The notes under the pieces: generated by a model
What the model saw: the letters and a program-made list of their open reading frames with translations, nothing else
The model's database searches: none
Told to the model about the DNA's origin: nothing
Program-made: the position numbers and the translations under genes
In this document: positions 7,879 through 17,370 of the stretch, in pieces
How positions within the stretch are numbered: position 1 is the first letter of the stretch
Layout of the letters: the number at the start of each line of letters is the position of its first letter
NCBI GenBank assembly: GCA_009379795.1
Contig: WHTC01000005.1
Span: 1-41,521 of the forward strand
Direction: 5' to 3'
Source: Nitriliruptorales bacterium
GTDB lineage: Bacteria; Actinomycetota; Nitriliruptoria; Euzebyales; Egibacteraceae
Length of the DNA: 41,521 nt

Positions 7879-8718
7879 GTGTCAACAAGTCCATCGCAGC
7901 ATCAGGAGCGTATGCAGGCACTCTTGGGCGCGGCGCGTCACGGTCTGATTGCACTCAGCGTGCTCAAGACCACTGACGGTGGTTTCACGGTCTACCCGCT
8001 GCTGCCACTGGTCGATGGGGAGCGCGTCGTGTTCGCCCTGCCCTACGCGGAGGCGCTCACCGCGCGGGACCTCGCGCGAGCTTCGGGTGGCGTGGTGCTG
8101 GTGTTCGCCGATGGTCGGTTGGCGGGGCGCGCTTGGTCCCCTGTGGCGGCCGCTGGCCGGGTGACGCTTGACGAGGATCCACGCGGCGACCGGTTCCAGC
8201 GCTCGCTGCTCACTCAGGAGTTGTACAAGCACCCGCCGTCCCGGGCGCTGATCGACTCGCCGATGCTGCGCCGGGAGCACTGGTGGTACGTCCCTCGCCT
8301 GCTGGTGACCTTTGAGCCAGAGCGCATCTGGCCGGTCGAGCCGCTGGACTCCGAACGCGGGGTACTGGCGTGGATGGGAGAGGAGCGCGTCGACGCCGCC
8401 ACAACCGTGGTGGAGGGTGGGGCCGGCGGCTGGGAGCACGACGTCGTCGTGCTCCAGGCGCGGCCGGCGGGGTGCGGCGGCCGGGTCCTGCTCTGCCGGC
8501 ATGACTTCTCGCTGCCCGATCGCGAGGTCAGCAGCACGCTGGTGGTGCAGGGGATGGTGGACGGCCGGCGCGTGCGCGCGGAGGAGCGCCGGGGTGCGGC
8601 CGCCCTGCCACCCGCGCCCGGCCTGCTCCGCCGCATGAGGCGACAGCGGGCACTGGAACGCGGGTGCCGCGCCGGCCTCGCCGCGGCCGGCAGCCAAGGG
8701 CGTGGGAGGGTTCCTTGA
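7879..8718 (+). CDS. Hypothetical protein, possible FMN-binding split-barrel fold
   Basis: The predicted protein has 279 residues. Its N-terminal part (HGLIALSVLKTTDGGFTVYPLLPLVDGERVVFALPYAEALTARDLA, read in pieces) looks like the first strands of pyridoxamine-phosphate-oxidase-like split barrels, which recur in small flavin or F420 proteins. No catalytic motif is evident, and the last 40 residues are Arg/Gly-rich. The GTG at 7879 is preferred: GGAGG lies 9 bp upstream, whereas an earlier in-frame GTG at 7870 abuts that ribosome binding site. The gene precedes the cox operon on the same strand but is separated by 200 bp containing a 16-bp palindrome, so it is probably a separate unit. The fold assignment is tentative. 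Confidence 0.6.
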   Translation: MSTSPSQHQERMQALLGAARHGLIALSVLKTTDGGFTVYPLLPLVDGERVVFALPYAEALTARDLARASGGVVLVFADGRLAGRAWSPVAAAGRVTLDEDPRGDRFQRSLLTQELYKHPPSRALIDSPMLRREHWWYVPRLLVTFEPERIWPVEPLDSERGVLAWMGEERVDAATTVVEGGAGGWEHDVVVLQARPAGCGGRVLLCRHDFSLPDREVSSTLVVQGMVDGRRVRAEERRGAAALPPAPGLLRRMRRQRALERGCRAGLAAAGSQGRGRVP

Positions 8719-8755
8719 GAGATCCACCAAGAGATCCCCCACCTGCCCCTTTCCA

Positions 8756-8771
8756 AGCGCCGGCCGGCGCT
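8756..8771. promoter_or_regulatory. 16-bp perfect palindrome between the split-barrel-like gene and coxS
   Basis: AGCGCCGGCCGGCGCT reads identically on both strands. It begins 38 bp after the upstream stop and 148 bp before coxS. It could be an operator for the cox operon or the stem of a terminator. No T-run follows. The rest of 8719-8918 shows no gene; the last bases hold GGAGGA before the coxS ATG. Confidence 0.4.
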
Positions 8772-8918
8772 CTATGGTCCGCATCGGAGGAGTCCCTGAC
8801 CGATGGTGAGAAGGGTGAGCCGGCTGCATTCCCCGGGTAGTGCGGCGTCCTCCCCGTCCTCTCCGTCGCCGGATCGGACCCTCGGCCACGCGAAGGTCCC
8901 CGCACGGAGGAGGACGGC

Positions 8919-9398
8919 ATGCCCAGTATTTCCGTCACCATCAACGGCACCACATACACGGACGACGTCGAACCCCGGCTCCTGTTCGTGCACTACCTGC
9001 GAGATCGACTGGGCCTGACCGGCACGAACATCGGGTGCGACACCTCCAACTGCGGGGCGTGCACGGTGATGGTGGACGGCTCCAGCGTGAAAAGCTGCAC
9101 CATGTTGGCCGTGCAGGCCGACGGCACGGAGGTGACAACCATCCAGGGGCTGGCCGACGGTGAGTGGCACCCGCTGCAGAAGGCGTTCAACACCGAACAC
9201 GCCCTGCAGTGCGGGTATTGCACGCCGGGGATGATCATGGCGTCCGTCGACCTGCTGGAGCGCAACCCGGATCCGAGCGAGGAGGAGGTTCGCGACGGCC
9301 TGGAAGGGAATCTCTGCCGCTGCACCGGTTATCAGAACATCGTCAAGGCTGTGCGTTCCGCCGCCGCCGAGATGCGCCAGCAGGAGGTGGGGGCATGA
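8919..9398 (+). CDS. coxS: CO dehydrogenase-type small subunit, 2x[2Fe-2S]
   Basis: This is the iron-sulfur subunit of a xanthine-oxidase-family molybdenum hydroxylase (159 residues). It relays electrons from the Mo site to FAD in CoxM. A plant-ferredoxin-type cluster is bound by C40, C45, C48 and C60 ([13 protein letters not shown]...KSC). The second, helical-domain cluster is bound by C98, C101, C133 and C135 (QCGYCTPG...[11 protein letters not shown]). All eight ligands are present and the length is normal. GGAGGA precedes the ATG at 8919. The stop overlaps the coxL start in ATGA, which couples their translation. It is the first gene of the eight-gene operon, so its upstream 200 bp should hold the promoter. 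Confidence 0.97.
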   Translation: MPSISVTINGTTYTDDVEPRLLFVHYLRDRLGLTGTNIGCDTSNCGACTVMVDGSSVKSCTMLAVQADGTEVTTIQGLADGEWHPLQKAFNTEHALQCGYCTPGMIMASVDLLERNPDPSEEEVRDGLEGNLCRCTGYQNIVKAVRSAAAEMRQQEVGA

Positions 9399-11872
9399 GC
9401 GAGATCGATGCTGACCTCGTCGGCCAGGAGATTCGCGAGCAAGAGGCGGTCAGCCCTCCCGACACCGACGCCCACGTCGGCCGGTCGCTGCTGCGCAAGG
9501 AGGACGCGCGGCTGGTCACCGGTCAGGCCAACTGGACCGACAACATCCAGTTGCCCGGGATGCTGCATATGGCTGTCCTGCGAAGTCCGATGGCCCACGC
9601 GCGCATCACCCACATCGACGTGTCGGGCGCGTTGGAGCAGCCCAACGTCATCGCCGCCTTCTCCGGCGCCGACCTGGCTGAGGACTGGGCGTCCGCCCTG
9701 CCCTGCGCCTGGCCGGTGACCGAGGACATCGTGATTCCCGACCACTGGCCGCTGGCCACCGACGAGGTGCGCTACGCCGGTGACGGCGTCGCGGTGGTGA
9801 TCGCACGGGATCGCTACTCGGCCGCGGACGCGCTGGAGACCATCGAGGTCGAGTACGACCCGTTGCCGGTCGTGACCGGCATGGAGGAGGCGCTGAAGGA
9901 TGAGGTGCTCGTCCACAGCGACAAGGGCACCAATAGGTCCTACCGCTTCGCCATGGAGAGCGGAGACCTCGACGGCGACTTCGCCGGCGAGGACCTGGTC
10001 GTCCTCAAGCGTCGCTTCATCCAGCAGCGGCTCATCCCGAACGCCATCGAGCCCCGCGCCGTGGTGGTCGCACCGATCGCCGCGGCCGGCGAGTACACGC
10101 TGTATTCGGCGACGCAGATCCCGCACATCCTGCGGGTGATGCTGTCGCTGGTCAACGGCATCCCCGAGCACAAGCTGCGTGTGGTCGCGCCTGATGTCGG
10201 GGGCGGCTTCGGCTCCAAGCTCAACGTGTACGCCGAGGAGGCGCTCGCGCTGGCGGTCGCCAAGCGGCTCGGCCGCCCGCTGAAGTGGACCGAGTCCCGC
10301 TCGGAGGGCTACCTGACGACGATCCACGGTCGGGACCAGATCCAGGATCTGGAGATCTCGGCCACGCGCGACGGCATCGTCAAGGGGCTCAAGGTCGATC
10401 TGAAGACCGACATGGGCGCCTACCTGCAGCTGGTGACGCCGGGCATCCCGCTCCTCGGGGCCCAGATGTTCAACGCGATCTACAAGTTCAGCTCCTACTC
10501 GTTCTCGTGCACCGGCGTGTTCACCAATAAGACGCCGACGGACGCGTATCGGGGCGCCGGGCGGCCCGAGGCCACCTTCGCCATCGAACGCCTGATGGAC
10601 GACCTGGCTGCCGAGCTGGGCATGGACCCCGTCGAACTGCGTCGCCGCAACTGGATCCAGCACGCCGAGTTTCCCTACGACACCATCTCGGGGCTGCAGT
10701 ACGACTCGGGCAACTACGAGGCGGCGACCGACCGGGCACTGGAGTTGTTCGACTACGACGGGCTGCGCGCCGAGCAGCGGCAGCGGCGCGAGTCGGGCGA
10801 TGCCGTGCAGCTCGGCATCGGCGTGTCCACCTTCACCGAGGCCTGCGGGTTGGCGCCCTCACGTGCGCTCGGCGAGGGCAACTACGGCGCCGGCGGCTGG
10901 GAGGCGGCGTCGATCCGGATGCTGCCCACCGGCGTGGCCGAGGTGGTGACCGGCAGCTCGGCCCATGGGCAGGGCCACGAGACCGCATGGAGCCAGATCG
11001 CGGCCGACGCACTCGGCGTGGGCTATGACGACATCGACGTGCTGCACGGTGACACCAAGGTGTCGCCGGTCGGCATGGACACCTACGGCTCGCGGTCTCT
11101 GGTGATCGGCGGCATCGCCGTTCAGAAGGCCGCTGAGCGCATCGTGGACAAGGCCCGCAAGATCGCGGCCCATATGCTGGAGGCCGACGAGGGCGACCTC
11201 GAGTTCGATCGCGGCAGCTTCCGGGTGAAGGGATCCCCGGAGGCGTCCACGACCATCCAGGACGTGGCGTTCGCCGCGTTCACCGCCCATGACCTGCCCG
11301 AGGGCGTGGAGCCGAACCTGTACGCGGACTGCACCTTCGATCCGATCAACCTGTCGTTCCCCCACGGCACACACCTGTGTGCGGTGGACATCGACACCGA
11401 GACGGGCTTCGCGAAGATCCGCAAGTACGTGTCCGTCGACGATGTCGGCAGCGTCGTCAACCCGCAGATCGTGGAGGGCCAGATTCACGGAGGGGTGGCC
11501 CAGGGCATCGGCCAAGCGTTGTACGAGGAGGCCATCTACGACGAGGACGGCAACCTCACCACCGGTACCCTGGTCGACTACCTGGTGCCCGCCGCGCCAG
11601 ACCTGCCCGCGTTCATCACCGACCGTACCGAGACGCCGGCGACCACCAACCCGCTGGGCGCCAAGGGCGTGGGCGAGGCTGGCACCATCGCCTCGACTCC
11701 GGCGGTGGTCAATGCCATCGTCGACGGACTGCGCCATCTCGGCGTGACCGATGTCCGCATGCCCTGCACACCCGAGCGCGTGTGGCGGGCGATCCACGAC
11801 ACCGGGACCGGGCAGACGGCCTCGGCCGCGGCCACCCGGACAGCGCAGCCTGGACAGGAGGTGTCCGCGTGA
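9395..11872 (+). CDS. coxL: Molybdenum-binding large subunit of form II CO dehydrogenase-like hydroxylase
   Basis: This 825-residue catalytic subunit binds the molybdopterin-cytosine-dinucleotide cofactor. The start at 9395 ([12 protein letters not shown]) overlaps the coxS stop. [17 protein letters not shown] opens the domain, DVGGGFGSK lies in the molybdenum-binding part, and the catalytic glutamate is E761 in KGVGEAGTI. The active-site loop reads AYRGAGR (384-390). That is the form II signature; true aerobic CO dehydrogenases (form I) have AYRCSFR with the Cys that binds copper. The enzyme therefore belongs to the form II group, for which CO oxidation is doubtful and the real substrate is often unknown (possibly purines, aldehydes or other heterocycles). 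Length and motifs are otherwise complete. Confidence 0.95.
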   Translation: MSEIDADLVGQEIREQEAVSPPDTDAHVGRSLLRKEDARLVTGQANWTDNIQLPGMLHMAVLRSPMAHARITHIDVSGALEQPNVIAAFSGADLAEDWASALPCAWPVTEDIVIPDHWPLATDEVRYAGDGVAVVIARDRYSAADALETIEVEYDPLPVVTGMEEALKDEVLVHSDKGTNRSYRFAMESGDLDGDFAGEDLVVLKRRFIQQRLIPNAIEPRAVVVAPIAAAGEYTLYSATQIPHILRVMLSLVNGIPEHKLRVVAPDVGGGFGSKLNVYAEEALALAVAKRLGRPLKWTESRSEGYLTTIHGRDQIQDLEISATRDGIVKGLKVDLKTDMGAYLQLVTPGIPLLGAQMFNAIYKFSSYSFSCTGVFTNKTPTDAYRGAGRPEATFAIERLMDDLAAELGMDPVELRRRNWIQHAEFPYDTISGLQYDSGNYEAATDRALELFDYDGLRAEQRQRRESGDAVQLGIGVSTFTEACGLAPSRALGEGNYGAGGWEAASIRMLPTGVAEVVTGSSAHGQGHETAWSQIAADALGVGYDDIDVLHGDTKVSPVGMDTYGSRSLVIGGIAVQKAAERIVDKARKIAAHMLEADEGDLEFDRGSFRVKGSPEASTTIQDVAFAAFTAHDLPEGVEPNLYADCTFDPINLSFPHGTHLCAVDIDTETGFAKIRKYVSVDDVGSVVNPQIVEGQIHGGVAQGIGQALYEEAIYDEDGNLTTGTLVDYLVPAAPDLPAFITDRTETPATTNPLGAKGVGEAGTIASTPAVVNAIVDGLRHLGVTDVRMPCTPERVWRAIHDTGTGQTASAAATRTAQPGQEVSA

Positions 11873-12726
11873 TCCCGTTCCCCTTCGACTACGTTCGCCC
11901 TGCCTCGGTGGCCGAGGCCATCGCCGCGCTCGGTGAGCACGGTGACGAGGCCAAGATTCTGGCCGGCGGGCACAGCCTGCTGCCGTTGATGAAGCTGCGC
12001 CTGGCGGCGCCCGGGGTGATCGTCGACCTCGGGCGCGTCGGGGAACTCCGCGGCGTGCGCGACGACGGCGACATGCTCGCCATCGGTGCGATGACCACCC
12101 ATGCCGCGGTCGTCGACGACCCGCTGGTGCGGCAGCACTGCGGCATCCTGTCGCAGACCGCCGCGCTTGTGGGGGACCCGCAGGTCCGCCACCGCGGCAC
12201 CATCGGCGGTTCGCTGGCGCACGGCGACGCCGCGGGGGACCTGCCTGCGGTGGCGCTGGCCGTCGGCGCCGAGCTGGTGGCAGAGGGACCCGCCGGTCGC
12301 CGGACCATCCCGGCCTCGGATTTCTTCATCGACTACCTCAGCACCGCCCTGGGCGAGGACGAGGTGCTTGTGGAGGTGCGGATGCCCAAGCTCGGCCCGG
12401 GCTGGGGGTACCACTACGAGAAGTTCAACCGCGTCGCCCAAGCCTGGGCCGTGGTGGGCGCCTGTGCACTGGTCCGGCGCGAGAACGGCGGCATCGCCGA
12501 GGCCCGCGTCGGCCTGACCAACATGGGGACTGTCCCGGTGCGCGCCGGGACGACCGAGCAGGCGCTGGCCGGCGCCTCGGCGGATTCCGGGGCGATCGCC
12601 GAAGCCGCCGCGCACGCTGCTGAGGGCACCGACCCGCCGACCGATCTCAGCGCCCACGCGGACTACCGGCGGCACCTTGCGCAGGTCCTCACGCGCAGGG
12701 CGCTGGAGGCTGCCGCCAGCCGGTGA
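11869..12726 (+). CDS. coxM: FAD-binding medium subunit of CO dehydrogenase-like hydroxylase
   Basis: The 285-residue flavoprotein subunit passes electrons from the CoxS clusters to the quinone or other acceptor. The FAD pyrophosphate motifs are visible: AGGHSLLP at residues 32-39 and TIGGSLAHGD at 111-120. The N terminus (FDYVRPASVAEAIAALGEHG) and the C-terminal CO-dehydrogenase flavoprotein domain are typical. The start is GTG at 11869, sharing GTGA with the coxL stop. The stop overlaps the coxD GTG in the same way. The order S-L-M differs from the M-S-L order of the well-known form I cluster of Oligotropha. Confidence 0.95.
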   Translation: MIPFPFDYVRPASVAEAIAALGEHGDEAKILAGGHSLLPLMKLRLAAPGVIVDLGRVGELRGVRDDGDMLAIGAMTTHAAVVDDPLVRQHCGILSQTAALVGDPQVRHRGTIGGSLAHGDAAGDLPAVALAVGAELVAEGPAGRRTIPASDFFIDYLSTALGEDEVLVEVRMPKLGPGWGYHYEKFNRVAQAWAVVGACALVRRENGGIAEARVGLTNMGTVPVRAGTTEQALAGASADSGAIAEAAAHAAEGTDPPTDLSAHADYRRHLAQVLTRRALEAAASR

Positions 12727-13676
12727 GCGAGGGAGCGCGGAACGCGTCAGCGACCGGGCGCGGCCTGCTGCCTGAGGGGGTCGACACCCCCTCGGTGTTG
12801 CGGGCCGCGCTCGGCCGCCACCACTACCTGGCCGACGAGGGCCTGGCCACCGCTGCCTTCCTGGCGTTGCGGCTCCACCGGCCGATGTTCCTGGAGGGTG
12901 ACGCCGGGGTCGGCAAGACGGCCGTGGGCGCCGCCCTCGCCGAGGTGCTCGGCGTGTCGCTGTTGCGCCTGCAGTGCTATGAGGGCATCGACGCTTCCCA
13001 GGCGCTGTACGACTGGGACTTCCCCCGCCAGTTGCTGCACCTGCGTGCCGCGGAGGCGGCGCACACCGTCGCAGGGGAAGTGGTCGACGCCAGCGCGTTG
13101 GAGGCCGAGTTGTACGACCGGCGGTTCCTGCTCGCCCGCCCGCTGCTCGCGGCGCTGGAGCAGTCGCCGAGCGTGCTGCTGATCGACGAGATCGACCGCG
13201 CCGACGACGAGTTCGAGGCGTTCCTGCTGGAGTTGCTGAGCGAGTTCGCCGTCAGCGTGCCGGAACTGGGCACCCTGCGTGCCGACGTCCCGCCGGCCGT
13301 CGTGCTGACCTCGAACCGCACCAGGGAAGTGTCCGACGCGCTGAAGCGGCGCTGCCTCTACCACTGGGTGGATCATCCGGACTTCGCGCGCGAGGTCGAG
13401 ATCGTGCGCACCCGCCTGCCGCACGCTGCGGCGCGCCTCACCCACCAGGTGGTCACCGCCGTGCACGTGCTGCGAGGCCAGGATCTCCTCAAGCCGCCGG
13501 GGGTAGCCGAGACACTGGACTGGACCGAGGCGCTGGTGGCGCTGGGCGCGGACTCGCTGGAGGCTGAGGTGGCCACGGTCACGCTCGGGTCGGTGCTGAA
13601 GTACCGGGAAGACCTGGAGAGGGCGCAGCGGCTGGACGTCACGGCGATGCTCCGGGAGGCGGCGGCCGGAGCATGA
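12723..13676 (+). CDS. coxD: CoxD, MoxR-type AAA+ ATPase (cofactor maturation chaperone)
   Basis: This is a 317-residue AAA+ ATPase of the MoxR group. Walker A is GDAGVGKT (59-66) and Walker B LLIDEID (D155, E156), followed by sensor-1-like VVLTSNRTREVS. In characterised cox systems CoxD is needed to build the active Mo site (insertion of sulfur and copper in form I) and works with the VWA protein CoxE, which follows here. Its presence beside a form II enzyme suggests that it remodels CoxL even where no copper is expected. The GTG start is inside GTGA of coxM and the stop is inside ATGA of coxE. Confidence 0.93.
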   Translation: MSEGARNASATGRGLLPEGVDTPSVLRAALGRHHYLADEGLATAAFLALRLHRPMFLEGDAGVGKTAVGAALAEVLGVSLLRLQCYEGIDASQALYDWDFPRQLLHLRAAEAAHTVAGEVVDASALEAELYDRRFLLARPLLAALEQSPSVLLIDEIDRADDEFEAFLLELLSEFAVSVPELGTLRADVPPAVVLTSNRTREVSDALKRRCLYHWVDHPDFAREVEIVRTRLPHAAARLTHQVVTAVHVLRGQDLLKPPGVAETLDWTEALVALGADSLEAEVATVTLGSVLKYREDLERAQRLDVTAMLREAAAGA

Positions 13677-14857
13677 GCGCCGAAGACGTGCAGGCGCTGG
13701 GCCATGACATGACAGTGAGCGCCGACGCGGTCGTCACGATCGTGGGGTTCGCCCGGACGCTGCGTGCCGCCGGGGTCGCCGCGTCGCCCGACCGGGTGCA
13801 GCGACTGGTCCAGGCGCTGCAGGCGCTCGACCCCCGTCGCCGCGAGCACGTCTATTGGGCGGGACGGCTCACCCTGTGCGGCTGTCTGGAGGACCTGGAA
13901 CGCTACGACCGCGCCTTCGACGCCTATTTCGCCGGGCAGGCGCCGCACCGCCGGCCCCGGCCCCAGCAGACTCCCGGCCACGTACCGGTGTCGCTGGATG
14001 TCAGCGCCGCCGACAGGCCGGCGGCCGGGCAGCAGGACAACGACGATGCGCTGAGTCTGGCCAGCGCAGCCAGCACCGCCGAGCGGCTCCGCCACCGGGA
14101 CTTCGCGGCGCTGAGCCGCAGCGAGCGCGACGAGATCAGTCGGCTGCTGGCTCGGCTGCGGCTCCCGGGGGAGCTGCGCCGTACCCGCCGCTTCCGCCCC
14201 GCCCACCGCGGGAGCATCGATCAGGGTGCGACCGTGCGGGAGTTGCTGCGCGCGGGCGGGGAGCCCGCCCGCCTGCGTCACCGGGCGATCCGGCGACGGC
14301 CGAGGCGGGTTGTCCTGCTCGTCGACGTCAGCGGATCGATGAGCCTGTACGCGGGTGCGCTGCTGCGCTTCGCGCACGCCACCGCGCGCCGCGCCGTGGG
14401 GCCCACCGAGGTGTTCACCATCGGCACACGGCTTACCTGGGTGACGCGCGAGTTGTCCCACCGCGACCCCGACGCCGCCATGGCGGCGGTGTCCGGCTCG
14501 GTGCCCGACTTCAGTGGCGGCACGCGCCTCGGTGGGCTCTTGAAGGAGTTCCTGGATCGCTGGGGGCAGCGGGGGATGGCCCGAGGGGCGGTGGCGGCGA
14601 TCCTGTCCGATGGCTGGGAGCGCGGTGACGCCAGGTTGTTGGCCGAGCAGATGGCCCGGCTGTCGCGGCTGGCGCACCGGGTGGTCTGGTCGAACCCGCG
14701 CAAGGCCCGCCCGGGATACGCGCCCCTGGCTGCGGGTATGGCTGCAGCACTCCCGTACGTTGACGATTTTGTGGAAGGCCACAGTCTGGCCGCGCTGGAG
14801 CACCTTGCAGCCGTGGTGGCAGGCGCGGCCGGGACGAAGGGAGACAGCGGTGCGTGA
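13673..14857 (+). CDS. coxE: CoxE, VWA-domain maturation protein
   Basis: The 394-residue protein has a C-terminal von Willebrand factor A domain with the metal-site motif DVSGSM (D218, S220, S222). The N-terminal helical half includes the conserved segment LDPRRREHVYWAGRLTLC. MoxR ATPases typically act with a VWA partner encoded next to them, and CoxE plays that role for CoxD in CO dehydrogenase maturation. A linker of about 100 residues in the middle is rich in Arg and Gln. The ATG at 13673 overlaps the coxD stop. The 3' end overlaps the following GTG start by 8 bp. Confidence 0.92.
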   Translation: MSAEDVQALGHDMTVSADAVVTIVGFARTLRAAGVAASPDRVQRLVQALQALDPRRREHVYWAGRLTLCGCLEDLERYDRAFDAYFAGQAPHRRPRPQQTPGHVPVSLDVSAADRPAAGQQDNDDALSLASAASTAERLRHRDFAALSRSERDEISRLLARLRLPGELRRTRRFRPAHRGSIDQGATVRELLRAGGEPARLRHRAIRRRPRRVVLLVDVSGSMSLYAGALLRFAHATARRAVGPTEVFTIGTRLTWVTRELSHRDPDAAMAAVSGSVPDFSGGTRLGGLLKEFLDRWGQRGMARGAVAAILSDGWERGDARLLAEQMARLSRLAHRVVWSNPRKARPGYAPLAAGMAAALPYVDDFVEGHSLAALEHLAAVVAGAAGTKGDSGA

Positions 14858-15992
14858 CATCCTCAGCGACCTGCGGCGCTGGCACACCGAGGGGACTCCG
14901 GTGGGGCTCGCGACGGTCGTCGGTGTACAGCAGAGCGCGCCGCGGCAGCCCGGCGCGTCGATGGCCCTGGCCGCGGACGGGACCGTTATGGGCAGCGTGT
15001 CCGGCGGTTGCGTTGAGGGAGCGGTCGTCGAGGTCGCTCAGCAGGTGCTCGCCGACGGCGCGCCGCAACTGTCGCGCTACGGGTTCAGCGATGACGAGGC
15101 GTTCGCCGTCGGGCTGACCTGTGGCGGCCAGATCGACATCTTCGTCGAGCGCGTTGACCCCGCAGTGCTGCCGGGGTTGCCCGCGATCGCCGACGCGGTC
15201 GCCGCGGGGCGCCCGGTGGCCGTCGCCACCGTGCTGACCGTGCCCGACGCGCCCGGCCCGGCCCACGGCGTGAGGCCCGGAGCCAAACTCATCGTCTGGC
15301 CTGATTCGGTGGACGGGACGCTGGGCAACGAGGGTATCGACGCGGCCGTCACCGACGACGCGCGCGGGTTCCTGGAGCAGGGCATCACCGGGCAGCGCCG
15401 CTACGGGGCGCGCGGCGAGCGTCGCCTGGAAGATCTCACGGTTTTCGTGGAGGCGCTCGCGCCGCGACCGCGGATGCTCGTATTCGGCGCCATCGACTTC
15501 GCCTCCGCGGTCGCCCGGGTGGGCGTGCTGCTCGGCTACCACGTCACGGTGTGCGACGCGCGGGCGGTGTTCGCCACCCCGTTGCGCTTCCCGCAGGCGC
15601 ATGAGGTCGTCGTCGAGTGGCCACACCGCTACCTCGCCAGGACCCGCGTCGACTCCCGCACGGTGATCTGCGTGCTGACGCACGACCCGAAGTTCGACGT
15701 GCCCCTCCTGGAGGTCGCGTTGCGCACCGACGCGACCTACATCGGCGCGATGGGCAGCCGCCGCACCCATGAGGACCGGCTCGACCGCCTGCGCGAGCGG
15801 GGGCTCACTGACGAGGAGTTGGTGCGGCTGCACTCGCCCATCGGCCTGGACCTGGGGGCTCGTACCCCGGAGGAGACGGCCGTGTCGGTGGCCGCGGAGA
15901 TCATCGCCGAGCGCTGGGGCGGTAGCGGCCGGCCACTGTCGGAGACCGAGGGCCAGATTCATCGGCCCGGTCAGGCCCTCGTGAGCCCATGA
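14850..15992 (+). CDS. coxF: XdhC/CoxI-family molybdenum cofactor chaperone (CoxF)
   Basis: This is a 380-residue XdhC-family protein, which receives the molybdenum cofactor, aids its sulfuration and hands it to the apo-hydroxylase. The N-terminal XdhC_CoxI domain shows GSVSGGCVEGAVVE (near residues 49-62). The C-terminal Rossmann domain begins RMLVFGAIDFASAVARVGVLLGY (read as two parts) and contains YIGAMGSRRTHEDR. The closing helix carries TPEETAVSVAAEIIAER, also typical of the family. The GTG at 14850 has GAAGGGAGA upstream; the open frame extends earlier, but only inside coxE. The gene is called coxF by position. The Rossmann loop is unusual (GAIDFAS where many members have GAxPVA). Confidence 0.9.
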   Translation: MRDILSDLRRWHTEGTPVGLATVVGVQQSAPRQPGASMALAADGTVMGSVSGGCVEGAVVEVAQQVLADGAPQLSRYGFSDDEAFAVGLTCGGQIDIFVERVDPAVLPGLPAIADAVAAGRPVAVATVLTVPDAPGPAHGVRPGAKLIVWPDSVDGTLGNEGIDAAVTDDARGFLEQGITGQRRYGARGERRLEDLTVFVEALAPRPRMLVFGAIDFASAVARVGVLLGYHVTVCDARAVFATPLRFPQAHEVVVEWPHRYLARTRVDSRTVICVLTHDPKFDVPLLEVALRTDATYIGAMGSRRTHEDRLDRLRERGLTDEELVRLHSPIGLDLGARTPEETAVSVAAEIIAERWGGSGRPLSETEGQIHRPGQALVSP

Positions 15993-16654
15993 ACTCCAGC
16001 TGTTCCGCCGTTGCACCCCCGGGCGCGGCCCGCCTGGTGGTCGGCGGGCTGCTGCTTGCCGCCGGCGCGGGCCGCCGCATGGGCCTGCCGAAGGCGCTGG
16101 TACGCTGGGAGGGTGGGTTGCTGGTGGAGCGCGGGGTGGCACTGCTGCTCTCGGGCGGGTGCGACCCCGTCATGGTCGTCCTGGGTGCGAGGGCCGACCA
16201 GGTGCTGGCCAGTGCCCACCTCGCGCCTGCCAAGGTGATCGTCCATAACGGCTGGAACGAGGGCATGGGATCTTCGCTGCGCGCTGGGCTCAACGCCCTG
16301 GATGAAGGGAAGAGGCGGTGCGATGCGGTGGTGGTCGCGCTTGTGGATCAGCCGCTGATCACCTCCGACGCGGTGCGGCGGCTGATCGGTGTATGGTCTG
16401 CACGCTCGCCGCGTCCGGCCGCCACCGTCGCCACCTACGCGGGCCGTCCACGCAACCCGGTGCTGCTCGGCCGGGAGGCCTGGGATCCGGCCCTGGCGGC
16501 CGCCAGGGGCGACACTGGTGCCCGCTCGTTCCTTCGGGCGGGCCTGTCCGACGGGCGCGTCGTGCCTGTTCCATGCGACGATGCCGGTATGCCCGACGAC
16601 ATTGACACCCCCGAGCAGCTCGCCACCGTCCACGCAAAGGTTGAAGAGGGATAA
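15989..16654 (+). CDS. mocA: Molybdenum cofactor cytidylyltransferase
   Basis: The 221-residue nucleotidyltransferase is expected to convert molybdopterin to the cytosine dinucleotide form (MCD) used by CoxL-type enzymes. The N-terminal nucleotide-binding motif is LLLAAGAGRRMGLPKALV (near residues 23-40). NGWNEGMGSSLRAGL follows, typical of MocA rather than the guanylyltransferase MobA. VALVDQPLIT lies near residue 116, and DIDTPEQL near the C terminus. The first 20 residues before the motif are Ala/Pro-rich, so a later start is possible, but the ATG at 15989 overlaps the coxF stop in ATGA like its neighbours. Its place in the operon supports the cytidine specificity. Confidence 0.92.
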   Translation: MNSSCSAVAPPGAARLVVGGLLLAAGAGRRMGLPKALVRWEGGLLVERGVALLLSGGCDPVMVVLGARADQVLASAHLAPAKVIVHNGWNEGMGSSLRAGLNALDEGKRRCDAVVVALVDQPLITSDAVRRLIGVWSARSPRPAATVATYAGRPRNPVLLGREAWDPALAAARGDTGARSFLRAGLSDGRVVPVPCDDAGMPDDIDTPEQLATVHAKVEEG

Positions 16655-16656
16655 TC

Positions 16657-17364
16657 GTGCAGCTCACTCACTCATTCCACGTCCCCGTCAGCGTCGACGA
16701 GGCCTGGGAGGTGCTCCGCGACGTCGAGCGCATCGCCCCCTGCATGCCGGGCGCCTCGATCGACTCGGTCGACGGTGACAGCTTCACTGGCACGGTCAAG
16801 GTGAAGGTCGGGCCGATCACGGTCGCCTACAAGGGCGAGGCTTCGTTCGTTGGCGTCGACAACGACAACCACCGTGCCTCCATCGAGGCCAAGGGCAAGG
16901 AGACCCGGGGAAGCGGTACGGCCCGTGCCACCGTGCGGGCCGAGCTGAAGGAGACGGCCGAGGGGACCCAGGTCACCATGATCACCGACCTTGCCGTCAC
17001 GGGCCGGCCCGCCCAGTTCGGTCGTGGGGTCATGGCCGACGTCGGCGGCAAACTCGTCGGCCAGTTCGCCGAGTGCCTGTCCTCCGAATTGGCTGCTCCC
17101 GAGCCCATCCCCGCGACACCCCCTGTCGGGCCTTCGGGAACGCAGCAGGCGCCGGCAGCGGAGCGCACCGGTCCCAGCGCGGCCGCTGCGAGCACGCCGC
17201 GGCCGGCAGCCCAGGGTCCGGCCGAGCGCCGCACCAGCGACACCATCGACCTGCTCGATGTCGCCGGTGCCCCTATCGCCAAGCGGCTGGGCCCGGCCCT
17301 GGCGGCCGCAGCGGCCCTGGTCCTGATCATCTGGTTGATCGCCCGCGCCCGCGGCCGCTCCTGA
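16657..17364 (+). CDS. coxG: CoxG, SRPBCC protein with C-terminal membrane anchor
   Basis: Residues 1-145 form a CoxG/SRPBCC lipid-binding-type fold (FHVPVSVDEAWEVLRDVERIAPCMPGA, read in two parts, then GTVKVKVGP). A Pro/Ala-rich linker follows to about residue 195, then a single hydrophobic helix near the C terminus (ALAAAAALVLIIWLIARARG). In characterised systems CoxG recruits CO dehydrogenase to the inner face of the membrane and can shuttle quinone, so an anchored form fits that job. The gene starts with GTG at 16657, two bases after the mocA stop, and is the last gene of the operon. A GC-rich hairpin spans its stop codon. Confidence 0.92.
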   Translation: MQLTHSFHVPVSVDEAWEVLRDVERIAPCMPGASIDSVDGDSFTGTVKVKVGPITVAYKGEASFVGVDNDNHRASIEAKGKETRGSGTARATVRAELKETAEGTQVTMITDLAVTGRPAQFGRGVMADVGGKLVGQFAECLSSELAAPEPIPATPPVGPSGTQQAPAAERTGPSAAAASTPRPAAQGPAERRTSDTIDLLDVAGAPIAKRLGPALAAAAALVLIIWLIARARGRS

Positions 17365-17370
17365 GGCCGC
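17351..17370 (+). terminator. Short GC hairpin across the coxG stop
   Basis: GCGGCC (17351-17356) pairs with GGCCGC (17365-17370) around an 8-base loop that contains the stop codon. There is no T-run, so this is a weak terminator or a stability element for the cox mRNA. Confidence 0.3.
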
